Positions 25,297 through 34,262 of a stretch of 64,000 bases of DNA are shown here, piece after piece. Source of the stretch: Pseudacidovorax sp. (GTDB lineage: Bacteria; Pseudomonadota; Gammaproteobacteria; Burkholderiales; Burkholderiaceae_C); NCBI RefSeq assembly GCF_017991995.1, contig NZ_JAGOPN010000008.1:186001-250000 (forward strand), written 5' to 3'. Within the stretch, counting starts at the first letter, position 1. Each line of letters starts with the position of its first letter. The position numbers were made by a program, and so were the translations under genes. The notes under the pieces are model-generated. The model was not told the origin of the DNA, did no database searches, and saw nothing but the letters and a program-made list of their open reading frames with translations.

Positions 25297-25341
25297 TGAT
25301 GCAGAAAACTGGACTTGATGCAGTCTATCGAAACTGATGCA
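25297..25341. promoter_or_regulatory. Three TGATGCA direct repeats, 19-bp period: vapB operator
   Basis: TGATGCA stands at 25297-25303, 25316-25322 and 25335-25341, each exactly 19 bp from the next, ending 8 bp from the vapB start. Direct repeats at about two helical turns suit tandem binding of ribbon-helix-helix dimers on one DNA face. The binding itself is inference. Confidence 0.6.
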
Positions 25342-25354
25342 TCCCGGTCCTGCC

Positions 25355-25837
25355 TCAGAGAAAACGCTCCAGCAGCTTGCGAGAGGCGCGGTCCAGCGCC
25401 ATCGGGCGGGAGATGCGGAAGTGCACGCCGTGGGCGCTGGTGATGAGCAGGCCGCCGTCTTCGAGCCGGCGGATGTCCTCTTCGGCGCGCAGCACGAAGC
25501 GGGTGTCGCCCCGGTCGGTGCGCACGGTCCAGGTGCTGGGCACGGCGAAGGTGGAGACGTCCATCAGCTGCTGCAGCTCGGGCGCAAAGTCGCGCGGCGC
25601 CAGCGCCTCGTCGAGCAGGGCGCGCGTGGCGGGCGGCAGCGCATCGGTGCGGGCGATCCAGCAGCGCTCGCGGCCGTCGGCGCCCACCAGCGACACGCCT
25701 TCGCCGGGCGCGCTCAGGGGAAAGGCCCGCACCGGCACGACGGGCTCGGCGCGGCCCGTGGGGCCCGTCCACAGCAAGGCGCCGAGGGCATCGCGCTGCA
25801 GCGGCAAGGTGGCGTCGTCATGAGCGTCAACGGACAT
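25355..25837 (-). CDS. Cyanophycin-associated DUF1854 protein
   Basis: 160 residues without signal peptide. The pattern LVGADGRERCWIARTDALPP, LAPRDFAPELQQLMDVSTFA, STWTVRTDRGDTRFVLRAEED and HFRISRPMALDRASRKLLERF fits DUF1854, a family that in Betaproteobacteria is found next to cyanophycin synthetases and an ABC transporter, as here. Molecular role is unknown. The ATG overlaps the stop of the ABC gene by one base (TGATG), so the two proteins are made together, which suggests a complex. Confidence 0.87.
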   Translation of the reverse strand: MSVDAHDDATLPLQRDALGALLWTGPTGRAEPVVPVRAFPLSAPGEGVSLVGADGRERCWIARTDALPPATRALLDEALAPRDFAPELQQLMDVSTFAVPSTWTVRTDRGDTRFVLRAEEDIRRLEDGGLLITSAHGVHFRISRPMALDRASRKLLERFL

Positions 25838-28119
25838 CAGGCATCTCCGGCAGGATGGGCGGCATGGGTGTCGAGCGCCACGGCCACCGAGGCGATCTCG
25901 GCCACGTCGGCCTGGGCCTTCTCCTCGTCATCGGCCTGGCGCTGCTGCGCCTGATAGAGCCGCCAGTAGGCGCCCTGGCGGGCCATGAGTTCGTCGTGCG
26001 GGCCGACCTCGACGATCTCGCCGCGGTCCATCACCACCAGCCGGTCGGCCTTGCGCAGCGTGGACAGGCGGTGGGCGATGGCGATGGTGGTTCGGCCCTT
26101 GACCAGGTTGTCCAGCGCCTTCTGGATCTCCTTCTCGGTCTCTGTGTCCACGGCCGAGGTGGCCTCGTCCAGGATCAGGATGCGCGGGTCGATCAGCAGC
26201 GCGCGAGCGATGCTGATGCGCTGGCGCTCGCCGCCGGACAGGCCCTGGCCGCGCTCGCCCACCAGCGAGTCGTAGCCCTGCGGCAGGCGCAGGATGAAGT
26301 CGTGCGCATGGGCGGCGCGGGCGGCGGCCACGATCTCCTCGCGGCTGGCATCGGGCCGGCCGTAGGCGATGTTCTGCGCGATGGTGCCGAAGAAGAGGAA
26401 GGGCTCCTGCAGCACCAGCCCCACATGCCGCCGGAAGTCGGCCACGGCGAAGCGGCGCACGTCCTGGCCGTCGACCAGGATCGCGCCCTCGCTCACGTCG
26501 TGGAAGCGGCAGATCAGGTTGACCAGCGTGCTCTTGCCCGAGCCGCTGTGGCCGGCCAAGCCGATCATCTCGCCCGGGCGGATCTGCAGGTTGAGGTCGC
26601 GGATCACCGAGCGCGCGCCGTAGCGGAAGCCCACGCCGCGCAGCTCGATGGCGCCCTGCACCTGTGGCAGGCGCACGGGCTGCACGGGGTCGGGCACGGT
26701 GCTCACGTGGTCGAGGATGTCGAAGATGCGCTTGGCGCCGGCCGCCGCCTTCTGCGTCACCGAGACGATGCGGCTCATCGAATCGAGCCGCGTGTAGAAG
26801 CGGCCGATGTAGGCGATGAAGGCCGTGAGCACGCCCACCGTGATGTGGTCGCGCGCCACCTGCCAGACCCCGAAGGCCCACACCACCAGCAGGCCGATCT
26901 CGGTCATCAGCGTGACGGTGGGCGTGAACAGGCTCCAGGTGCGGTTGAGCCGGTCGTTGGCCTGCAGGTTGTGGGTGTTGGCGGCGCGGAAGCGCTCGGC
27001 CTCGCGCTTCTCCTGCGCGAAGGCCTTGACCACGCGGATGCCCGGAATCGTGTCGGCCAGCACATTGGTGACCTCGCTCCAGACCCGGTCGATCTTCTCG
27101 AAGCCCGTGCGCAGCTTGTCGCGCACCACATGGATCATCCAGGCAATGATGGGCAGCGGCACCAGCGTGACCACGGCCAGCAGCGGGTTGATCGACACCA
27201 GGATCACCGCCGTCATGCCGATCATGATCAGGTCGGTGAGGAAATCGAGCGCATGCAGCGAGAGGAAGACGTTGATGCGGTCGGTCTCGGAGCCGATGCG
27301 CGCCATCAGGTCGCCGGTGCGCTTGCCGCCGAAGTAGTCCAGCGGCAGGGTCAGCAGGTGCTCGTAGGTGGTGGTGCGCAGGTCGGCGCCGATGCGTTCG
27401 CTGACCAGCGCCAGCAGGTAGGTGCGCGCCCAACCCAGGCCCCAGCCCACCAGCGCGGCGCCCAGCAGCCCGCTCAGATACAGCGCCACTTCGCCGGGGG
27501 CGATGGGCTTGCCGTTCTGGTAGGGGATCAGGATGTCGTCCATCAGCGGGATGGTCAGGTAGGGCGGCACCAGCGTGGCGCCGGTGGCCAGCAGGGTCAG
27601 GGCAAACCCCCAGAACAGCTGCAGGCGATAGGGATGGGCAAAGCGCCATAGCCGCAGCAGCACCCAGGTGGAGGGGGCGGACTGCAGCTCGGTGTCGACC
27701 GCCTCCTCGCTCTCGGTAGCCTCGGGCTGGAGGCCGCCGCCGCGCAGTTGCTCGAACAACCGCACCAGCCGCACGGCCGCCGCCTGCCCGACCAGGGTGA
27801 AGCGCCAGCGGGCCAACAGGCCCTGGGGGCCCAGCAGATCCAGCGTCGCGACGCCAGCATGCTCGGCCAGACGCAGCTGCAGGCCCGGCGCCGCCAGCGG
27901 CCAGATCCGCGCGCGGCCATCGGGCGAGACCTCGCGCAACTGGGTCGGCGTCAGGTGCAGCTGGGTCTCATGAGCGAAGCGCAGCGCCTCGTCCAGGTCA
28001 ACCAAAAGGCTGACCAGAACGTTGTCCGACACCGGCACGCGGCTTTCTCCGACAGCAGGGACGCGTGCCGCCGAGGCCGATTCGCCCCCTGGGGCACCGA
28101 CTGAATCGTGATTTGTCAT
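25837..28119 (-). CDS. Cyanophycin-cluster ABC transporter (fused permease-ATPase with N-terminal extension)
   Basis: 760 residues. A cytosolic N-terminal extension of about 155 residues ([40 protein letters not shown]) precedes an exporter-type six-helix domain (about 165-470) and an ATPase with Walker [10 protein letters not shown] (about 521), signature [16 protein letters not shown] and Walker [13 protein letters not shown]. The layout is that of an MsbA-like homodimer. The extension is unusual and may be a regulatory or DUF1854-binding part. Start ATG 28119 lies 133 bp from the divergent cphA pair. Association with cyanophycin is known from gene neighbourhoods; the cargo is not known. 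Confidence 0.88.
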   Translation of the reverse strand: MTNHDSVGAPGGESASAARVPAVGESRVPVSDNVLVSLLVDLDEALRFAHETQLHLTPTQLREVSPDGRARIWPLAAPGLQLRLAEHAGVATLDLLGPQGLLARWRFTLVGQAAAVRLVRLFEQLRGGGLQPEATESEEAVDTELQSAPSTWVLLRLWRFAHPYRLQLFWGFALTLLATGATLVPPYLTIPLMDDILIPYQNGKPIAPGEVALYLSGLLGAALVGWGLGWARTYLLALVSERIGADLRTTTYEHLLTLPLDYFGGKRTGDLMARIGSETDRINVFLSLHALDFLTDLIMIGMTAVILVSINPLLAVVTLVPLPIIAWMIHVVRDKLRTGFEKIDRVWSEVTNVLADTIPGIRVVKAFAQEKREAERFRAANTHNLQANDRLNRTWSLFTPTVTLMTEIGLLVVWAFGVWQVARDHITVGVLTAFIAYIGRFYTRLDSMSRIVSVTQKAAAGAKRIFDILDHVSTVPDPVQPVRLPQVQGAIELRGVGFRYGARSVIRDLNLQIRPGEMIGLAGHSGSGKSTLVNLICRFHDVSEGAILVDGQDVRRFAVADFRRHVGLVLQEPFLFFGTIAQNIAYGRPDASREEIVAAARAAHAHDFILRLPQGYDSLVGERGQGLSGGERQRISIARALLIDPRILILDEATSAVDTETEKEIQKALDNLVKGRTTIAIAHRLSTLRKADRLVVMDRGEIVEVGPHDELMARQGAYWRLYQAQQRQADDEEKAQADVAEIASVAVALDTHAAHPAGDA

Positions 28120-28252
28120 TCGTTGTGTTGGATGGTCGAGGACCTGTGGCAGGTCCCACCCGCGCGCCGGTCGGGCGCCGATTCTCTCCACTGACCCGGG
28201 CACGCCGGACGGCGCCCCTGCCCGCTTCCATCGAACGCCTATCAACGCATCC

Positions 28253-30502
28253 ATGCCCCGTTTCGACGACATCCGCCTGCTGCGCATCCGCTACCTGCGC
28301 GGCCCCAACGTCTGGACCTACCGCCCCGTGCTGGAGACCTGGCTGGACCTCGGCCCGCTGGAAGACTTTCCCTCCAACAAGATCGAGGGTTTTCCCGAGC
28401 GGCTGACGGCCCTGCTGCCGGCGCTGATCGAACACCACTGCGGCGTCGGCGAGCGTGGTGGCTTCCTGCAGCGGCTGACCGAAGGCACCTGGGCCGGCCA
28501 TGTGCTGGAGCATGTGGTGATCGAGCTGCTCAACCTGGCCGGCATGCCCACCGGCTTCGGCCAGACGCGCAGCACGTCGAAGCATGGTGTCTACCGCATG
28601 GTGTTCCGCGCCCGCGAGGAGCAGGTCGCCCGCACCGCCCTGCATGAAGGCCACCGGCTGCTGATGGCGGCCATCAACGGCGATGCCTACGACGCCGCCG
28701 AGGTGCAGAAGGCCGTCGCCGCCGTCAAGGCCAAGGTGGACGAGTGCTACCTGGGCCCGAGCACGGCCGCCATCGTGGCCGCCGCCGTCGACCGCGGCAT
28801 TCCTTCGCTGCGACTGAACAGCGGCAACCTGGTGCAGTTGGGCCATGGCGCCCGCCAGCAGCGCATCTGGACCGCCGAGACCGACCACACCAGTGCCATC
28901 GGCGAATCCATCGCCAGCGACAAGCAGCTGACCAAGTCGCTCCTGGCCAGCTGCGGCGTGCCGGTGCCCGAAGGCCAGGAAGTCGGCTCGGCCGAAGAGG
29001 CCTGGGAGGCCGCCGAGGACATCGGCCTGCCCGTGGCCGTCAAGCCCGTGGATGCCAACCATGGCCGCGGCGTCTCGCTGGACCTGCGCACCCGCGACGA
29101 GGTGCTGGCCGCCTTCGCCGTGGCCGAGCCCGAGGGCAGCGGCGTGATGGTGGAGCGCTTCGTCCGCGGGCAGGAGCACCGGCTGCTCGTGGTGGGCGGC
29201 GAGGTCGTCGCCGCCGCGCGGGGCGAGATCATCACCGTGACCGGCGATGGCCGGTCCACCGTGGCCGAGTTGATCGAGAGCCAGCTCAACAGCGACCCGC
29301 GCCGCGGCGCGGAAGAGGAATTCCCGCTCGACCTCATCGTGCTGGCCACCGACGCCAAGCTGCAGCTGGAGCTGCAGCGGCAGGGCCTCACGGGCGAGTC
29401 GGTGCCGGAGGCAGGCCGCGAGGTCATCATCCAGCGCAACGGCAATCTGGGCGTGGACTGCACCGACCAGGTCCACCCCGAAGTCGCCTACGCGGCCACC
29501 CTGGCCGCACGTGCCGTGGGCCTGGACATCGCGGGCATCGACCTGGTCTGCCTGGACGTCGGCCGGCCCTTGCAGTCGCAGGGCGGCGCCATCGTCGAGG
29601 TCAACGCCGGACCCGGCCTGCTGATGCACCTCAAGCCCGCCGTCGGCTCGCCGCGACCGGTGGGCCGCGCCATCTGCGATCACCTGTTCCCCGAATCCGA
29701 CGACGAGCGGCCCGGCCGCATTCCCGTGGTCGGCGTGGCCGGCTCGCGCGAGAACGCGGTGCTGGCCCGCCTGGTGGCCTGGCTGGTGGGGCTTTCGGGC
29801 CGCCATGTGGGCCTGGCCTGCCGCGACGGCCTGTTCCTGGACCGCCGGCGCGTCGACACCCGCGACAGCGCCCACTGGGCCGCCGGCCGCCGCTTGCTGG
29901 TCAACCGGCAGGTCGAGGCGGTGGTGATCGAGAACGGCGCCGCCACCATCCTGGCCGATGGCCTGCCCTACGACCGCTGCGAGATCGGCATCGTGACCGA
30001 CCTGGAGGGCGCCGAGCAGCTCGCCCACGAGGACATCGCCGAGAGCGACCAGATGGTGAAGGTGCTGCGCACCCAGGTCGATGTGGTTCTGGACTACGGC
30101 ACCGCCGTGCTCAACGCCGCCGATGCGCGCGTGGCCGGCATGGCGCCGCTGTGTGATGGCGACGTGATCCTGTACGCCGCCGATCCGCACGCCGCGCCCC
30201 TCGCCGCGCACATGGCTGCGGGCGGCAAGGTGGTCACCGTGCGGCAGGACCGCATCGTGCTCGCCCACGGCACCAGCGAATCCTTCCTCCCCGGCCTGGG
30301 CCGCCTGACGGTCTGGAGCGCCCACCATGCCGGCGTCGGCATCGAGAGCGTGCTGGCCGCCGTGGCCGCCGCCTGGGCCATGGCCATTCCGCTGAACCTG
30401 ATCGGTGCCGGCATCGAGGCCTTCGAGGCCGACCTTCAGCTGGCCACCGCTTCGCTGCAGCTCGACCAGAGCCAGCCCGCCGCTTCGCTGCAACTCGCCT
30501 GA
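28253..30502 (+). CDS. Cyanophycin synthetase paralog with inactive Mur-ligase P-loop (CphA2/CphA'-like)
   Basis: 749 residues with the CphA order: N-terminal domain (RIRYLRGPNVWTYRPVLE), ATP-grasp domain (about 200-480; ASDKQLTKSLLASCGVPVPEG, VKPVDANHGRGVSLDL, IVEVNAGPGLLMHL) and a Mur-ligase-like C-terminus. In the last, the expected G-T-N-G-K-T-T loop reads VAGSRENAVLAR (about 494-505): the lysine and threonines are gone, so this half should not bind ATP. In CphA2-type enzymes a dead M domain goes with polymerising ready-made beta-Asp-Arg dipeptides; the same may hold here (inference). The tail has a short repeat (DLQLAT, ASLQLD, ASLQLA). It is 110 residues shorter than the full CphA that follows 14 bp downstream. 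Confidence 0.88.
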   Translation: MPRFDDIRLLRIRYLRGPNVWTYRPVLETWLDLGPLEDFPSNKIEGFPERLTALLPALIEHHCGVGERGGFLQRLTEGTWAGHVLEHVVIELLNLAGMPTGFGQTRSTSKHGVYRMVFRAREEQVARTALHEGHRLLMAAINGDAYDAAEVQKAVAAVKAKVDECYLGPSTAAIVAAAVDRGIPSLRLNSGNLVQLGHGARQQRIWTAETDHTSAIGESIASDKQLTKSLLASCGVPVPEGQEVGSAEEAWEAAEDIGLPVAVKPVDANHGRGVSLDLRTRDEVLAAFAVAEPEGSGVMVERFVRGQEHRLLVVGGEVVAAARGEIITVTGDGRSTVAELIESQLNSDPRRGAEEEFPLDLIVLATDAKLQLELQRQGLTGESVPEAGREVIIQRNGNLGVDCTDQVHPEVAYAATLAARAVGLDIAGIDLVCLDVGRPLQSQGGAIVEVNAGPGLLMHLKPAVGSPRPVGRAICDHLFPESDDERPGRIPVVGVAGSRENAVLARLVAWLVGLSGRHVGLACRDGLFLDRRRVDTRDSAHWAAGRRLLVNRQVEAVVIENGAATILADGLPYDRCEIGIVTDLEGAEQLAHEDIAESDQMVKVLRTQVDVVLDYGTAVLNAADARVAGMAPLCDGDVILYAADPHAAPLAAHMAAGGKVVTVRQDRIVLAHGTSESFLPGLGRLTVWSAHHAGVGIESVLAAVAAAWAMAIPLNLIGAGIEAFEADLQLATASLQLDQSQPAASLQLA

Positions 30503-30516
30503 GACGAGATCGCCCC

Positions 30517-33096
30517 ATGGACATCATCCGCACCCGCGCCCTGCGCGGCCCCAACCTCTGGAGCCGCCACACCTGCATCGAGCTGGTCGTCTCGTGCAGC
30601 GCCGTCGAGCAGGCCGTCGAGCAGATCCCCGGCTTCGAGCCGCGGCTGCGCGCCCTCTTTCCCACCATCGGCGAGCTGCACCCGGTGGTGCTGGGCCAGC
30701 CCCTGAGCGCCGCCCATGTGCTGGAGAACGCCGCCGTGGCGCTGCAGGCCCAGGCCGGCTGCGAGGTGATCTTCGGCCGCACCACGCGGGCCCGCGAGGA
30801 AGGCATCTTCCTGGTGGCGGTGCAGTACACCGAGGAGGCCGTCGGCCGCCGCGCGGTCGAGATGGCCACGCAACTCCTCGCTGCCGCCCTCGATCCGCAC
30901 GGCAGCGGCAGCTTCGACTCCGCCGCCGCCATCGCCGAGCTGCGCGAGCTGGACGAGGACGAGCGCCTGGGCCCCAGCACCGGTTCCATCGTCGATGCGG
31001 CCGTTGCGCGCGGCATTCCGTACCGGCGCCTGACCACCGGCAGCCTGGTGCAGTTCGGCTGGGGCGTACGCCAGCGCCGCATCCAGGCCGCCGAGGTCGA
31101 CGCCACCTCGGGCATCGCCGAATCCATCGCGCAGGACAAGGAACTCACCAAGCAGCTGCTGCATTCGGCCGGCGTGCCGGTGCCGCTGGGCCGGCCGGTG
31201 AGCAGCGCGGACGACGGCTGGGCCGCCGCGCTGGAGATCGGCCTGCCCGTGGTCGCCAAGCCGCAGGACGGCAACCAGGGCAAGGGCGTGACGGTCAACA
31301 TCGCCACCCGCGAGCAGTTCGACGCCGCCTATGCGTCTGCCGCGCACTACGGCGAGGTGCTGGTCGAGAAATTCCTGCCCGGCTTCGACTACCGCCTGCT
31401 GGTGGTCGGCGACCGCCTGATCGCCGCCGCCCGGCGCGACCCGCCGCAGGTCATCGGCGACGGCCACAGCACCGTGCGCCAACTGGTCGACGTGGTCAAC
31501 CAGGATCCGCGCCGCGGCGAAGGCCATGCCACCTCGCTCACCAAGATCCGGCTGGACGACATCGCCCTCGGCCGGCTGGAGGCGCAGGGCCTCACGCCCG
31601 ACAGCGTGCCGGCCCTGGGCCAGCGCGTGGTGCTGCGCAACAACGCCAACCTCTCCACCGGCGGTACGGCCACCGACGTGACCGACACCGTCCATCCCGA
31701 GATTGCCGCCCGCGCGGTCGATGCGGCGCAGATGGTGGGCCTGCACATCTGCGGCGTGGACATGGTCTGCGAGAACGTGATCCGCCCGCTGGAGGAGCAG
31801 CACGGCGGCATCGTCGAGGTCAATGCCGCGCCCGGCCTGCGCATGCACATCAGCCCCTCCTTCGGCCGCGGCCGGCCGGTGGGCGAGGCCATCGTGGACC
31901 AGCTCTACGCCGACGGCGACGACGGGCGCGTGCCGGTCATCGCAGTCACCGGCACCAACGGCAAGACCACCACGACACGCCTGATCAACCACCTGCTGGC
32001 GGCCAGCGGCATGGTCACCGGCATGACCAACACCGATGGCGTCTACGTCAACGGCCGCCAGACCGACAGCGGCGACTGCAGCGGCCCCAAGAGCGCACGC
32101 AACGTGCTGCTGCATCCCGAGGTCGAAGCCGCCGTCTTCGAGGTCGCGCGCGGCGGCATCCTCCGCGAGGGCCTGGGCTTCGACCGCTGCACCGTGGCCG
32201 TGGTGACCAACGTGGGCAGTGGCGACCACCTGGGCATGAACTACATCCACACGGTGGAGGACCTCGCCGCCGTCAAGCGGGTGATCGTGCGCAACGTAGC
32301 GCCCAGCGGCTGGGGCGTGCTCAACGCCGCCGACCCGCACGTGGCGGCGATGGCCGGCGCCTGCCCGGGCCATGTCATCTACTTCGCGGCCGACCGCCAG
32401 CACCCCGTCATGGCGACGCACCGGGCCCAGGGCAAGCGCACGGTCTATGTCGACCGCGACACGCTGATCGCCGCCGAAGGCGCCTGGCGCGAGCGCGTCG
32501 CGCTGCGCGACGTGCCGATCACCCGTGGCGGCACCCTGCCCTTCCAGGTCGAGAACGTGATGGCCGCGGTTGCCGCGGCCTGGGCGGTGGGCCTGGACTG
32601 GGACACCATCCGCCGCGGCCTGGCCAGCTTCAAGAACGATGCGGCCGGCGTGCCGGGCCGCTTCAACGTGATGGACTACAAGGGCGCCACGGTGATCGCC
32701 GACTATGGTCACAACACCGACGCCATGAAGGCGCTGGTGGCGGCCATCGAGACGCTGCCGGCCAAGCGCCGGTCGGTGGTGATCAGCGGTGCCGGCGACC
32801 GCCGCGACGAGGACATCCGCGATCAGACCGCCATCCTCGGCGCCGCCTTCGACGACGTCATCCTCTACCAGGACGCCGCCCAGCGCGGCCGGGCCGATGG
32901 CGAGGTGATCGCGCTGCTGCGACAGGGCCTGCAGGGCGCCCGCCGCACCGCGCATGTGGAAGAGATCCGCGGCGAGTTCCTGGCCATCGACGCGGCGCTG
33001 GAGCGGCTGGCGCCGGGCGACCTGTCCCTGATCCTCGTCGATCAGGTCGAAGAGGCGCTGGCGCATCTGGCACAGCGCATCGCGGAAGCCGACTGA
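30517..33096 (+). CDS. cphA: Cyanophycin synthetase CphA (full length)
   Basis: 859 residues. Makes cyanophycin, a poly-aspartate with arginine on each side chain, without ribosomes. N-terminal domain begins IIRTRALRGPNLWSRHTCIE; the ATP-grasp domain (about 200-475) carries QDKELTKQLLHSAGVPVP, KPQDGNQGKGVTVNI and VEVNAAPGLRMHISPS and adds aspartate; the Mur-ligase-like domain has an intact P-loop VTGTNGKTTTTR (about 478-489), SGDCSGPKSARNVL and ADYGHNTDAMKAL and adds arginine. All recognisable motifs are intact. It forms an operon with the paralog upstream. No cyanophycinase (cphB) or isoaspartyl dipeptidase is in the window. Confidence 0.95.
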   Translation: MDIIRTRALRGPNLWSRHTCIELVVSCSAVEQAVEQIPGFEPRLRALFPTIGELHPVVLGQPLSAAHVLENAAVALQAQAGCEVIFGRTTRAREEGIFLVAVQYTEEAVGRRAVEMATQLLAAALDPHGSGSFDSAAAIAELRELDEDERLGPSTGSIVDAAVARGIPYRRLTTGSLVQFGWGVRQRRIQAAEVDATSGIAESIAQDKELTKQLLHSAGVPVPLGRPVSSADDGWAAALEIGLPVVAKPQDGNQGKGVTVNIATREQFDAAYASAAHYGEVLVEKFLPGFDYRLLVVGDRLIAAARRDPPQVIGDGHSTVRQLVDVVNQDPRRGEGHATSLTKIRLDDIALGRLEAQGLTPDSVPALGQRVVLRNNANLSTGGTATDVTDTVHPEIAARAVDAAQMVGLHICGVDMVCENVIRPLEEQHGGIVEVNAAPGLRMHISPSFGRGRPVGEAIVDQLYADGDDGRVPVIAVTGTNGKTTTTRLINHLLAASGMVTGMTNTDGVYVNGRQTDSGDCSGPKSARNVLLHPEVEAAVFEVARGGILREGLGFDRCTVAVVTNVGSGDHLGMNYIHTVEDLAAVKRVIVRNVAPSGWGVLNAADPHVAAMAGACPGHVIYFAADRQHPVMATHRAQGKRTVYVDRDTLIAAEGAWRERVALRDVPITRGGTLPFQVENVMAAVAAAWAVGLDWDTIRRGLASFKNDAAGVPGRFNVMDYKGATVIADYGHNTDAMKALVAAIETLPAKRRSVVISGAGDRRDEDIRDQTAILGAAFDDVILYQDAAQRGRADGEVIALLRQGLQGARRTAHVEEIRGEFLAIDAALERLAPGDLSLILVDQVEEALAHLAQRIAEAD

Positions 33097-33106
33097 GGGG
33101 CAACCT

Positions 33107-33126
33107 CCGGCCGTGCAGACGGTCGG
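33107..33126 (+). terminator. Possible terminator hairpin after cphA
   Basis: CCGGCCGT and ACGGTCGG (one G-U pair) with a GCAG loop begin 11 bases after the cphA stop. There is no T tract, so termination is uncertain. The remaining gap up to 33272 shows no gene or other clear signal. Confidence 0.35.
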
Positions 33127-33272
33127 GGGCGGCGTGCGACCTGTCCGACACCGGCGGTCGCCGTCGGCGCGAATGGGCTCGCAGCCGCGTCCCACAGCGG
33201 GGCGACGGAGGGCCTGCCGATAGTCCAGGGCATCGAACAACGACGCCCCTCACAGGGCGACTGGATGTGCCC

Positions 33273-33659
33273 ATGACCTTTTCCACCCGTGCCTGGCGCC
33301 AATCCGCGCTCCGTGGCGGCCTCGCCGTCGTCCTGGCCGCCTCGGCCTGGACGGCCTGGGCACAGCCCGCTCCCGACTGCGACAGCCGCCAGGATTCCGC
33401 CGCCTGCCGCCGCGAGGCCGGCGCGGCGCGCGAGGAAGCCCGCCGCGGCGGACTGACCACCCCTGTGGAAGGCAACGCCGGTGCCAACGCGATGGCGCGC
33501 TGCCAGCTTCAGCCCGCGGCCGACCGCGCGGATTGCGAAGCGCGGGTGCGCGGCAGCGGTGCGGGAACGACCACCACCGAAGGCAGCGTGATGGGCGGCG
33601 GGATCATCCGCGAAACCGTCACGCCCATCCCCGCGGCGCCTGCCACGCCCCGACCTTGA
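33273..33659 (+). CDS. Small secreted cysteine protein, paralog 1
   Basis: 128 residues with a signal peptide ending near AWAQ (about 30). The mature part has four cysteines in two pairs: C-D-S-R-Q-D-S-A-A-C-R-R-E-A-G-A-A, and MARCQLQPAADRADCEARV, followed by GSVMGGGIIRETVTPIP. The next gene encodes the same arrangement, so the two are tandem duplicates. I do not recognise a function; such small proteins occur as hypothetical proteins in related genera. Two disulphides in the periplasm are likely. Paralog 1 has lost the about 15-residue linker found between the pairs in paralog 2. Confidence 0.8.
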   Translation: MTFSTRAWRQSALRGGLAVVLAASAWTAWAQPAPDCDSRQDSAACRREAGAAREEARRGGLTTPVEGNAGANAMARCQLQPAADRADCEARVRGSGAGTTTTEGSVMGGGIIRETVTPIPAAPATPRP

Positions 33660-33731
33660 TTCCCGTCAAGGCGTCTTCCGCAGCACGCTGATTCCATTCC
33701 TTTCCTGTCAACACTCACCAGGAGCAACGCC

Positions 33732-34124
33732 ATGAAGAAGACCCTTCGTCACGCCGGCTTCGCACTGGCCCTCGCCACCGGGGCCCTGTTCGCAAGCCCC
33801 TTCGCTCAAGCCGCCGACAGCGGCACGTACAGCCAGGAGCGCGCGATGTGCGGCCACATTCAGCAGGACCGCGCCGCCTGCATCCGCGAGGCGGGCGCCG
33901 CCGCACAGGCCGCCCGCCAGGGCAACCTGAGCAGCGCCAACGCCGACACCTACCGCCGCAACGCCCTGGCCCGCTGCCAGCTTCACCAGACCAGCGTGGA
34001 CCGCGCGGCCTGCGAGGCGCGCGTCACCGGTCAAGGCGACACCACCATCGACGGCAGCGTGCTCGGTGGCGGACTCATCCGCGAAACCGTGACCACCCTG
34101 CCGCCGACCCGCATGCCCCGCTGA
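33732..34124 (+). CDS. Small secreted cysteine protein, paralog 2
   Basis: 130 residues; signal peptide 1-27 (SPFAQA). Mature part: MCGHIQQDRAACIREAGAAA, a spacer, then ALARCQLHQTSVDRAACEAR and SVLGGGLIRETVTTLPPTR. The pattern C-x8/9-C-x-R-E-A-G-A-A ... R-C-Q-L-x7-D-R-x2-C-E-A-R-V ... G-S-V-x-G-G-G-x-I-R-E-T-V-T is shared with the gene just upstream. A good ribosome site (CAGGAGCAACGCC) precedes ATG 33732. A strong hairpin follows the stop, so the pair may form its own transcript. Function unknown. Confidence 0.85.
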   Translation: MKKTLRHAGFALALATGALFASPFAQAADSGTYSQERAMCGHIQQDRAACIREAGAAAQAARQGNLSSANADTYRRNALARCQLHQTSVDRAACEARVTGQGDTTIDGSVLGGGLIRETVTTLPPTRMPR

Positions 34125-34148
34125 GCGGGCCCGCCTTCCTCACGACGT

Positions 34149-34181
34149 CCCTTTCCCGTTGCGGATGGCAACAGGAAAGGG
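34149..34181 (+). terminator. Strong hairpin after the secreted-protein pair
   Basis: CCCTTTCC/GGAAAGGG enclosing GTTGC/GCAAC with a GGATG loop and one C-A mismatch gives a 13-bp stem 24 bases after the stop of paralog 2. The 3' side lacks a long T run (GCGTTCATG follows). It most likely ends the upstream transcript. Downstream, TACAAT (34228-34233) is a fair -10 for the next gene. Confidence 0.55.
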
Positions 34182-34262
34182 GCGTTCATGTGTGGATAAA
34201 AGTAAACAATGCGTGGAAGGGCGACACTACAATCCGCCGGTTCCGATAGAGCCCCTGCCCGC

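Noticed and set aside
30436-33240. A 934-codon minus-strand frame opposite cphA
   Set aside because: Antisense shadow of a well-identified cyanophycin synthetase; composition is typical of a shadow frame.
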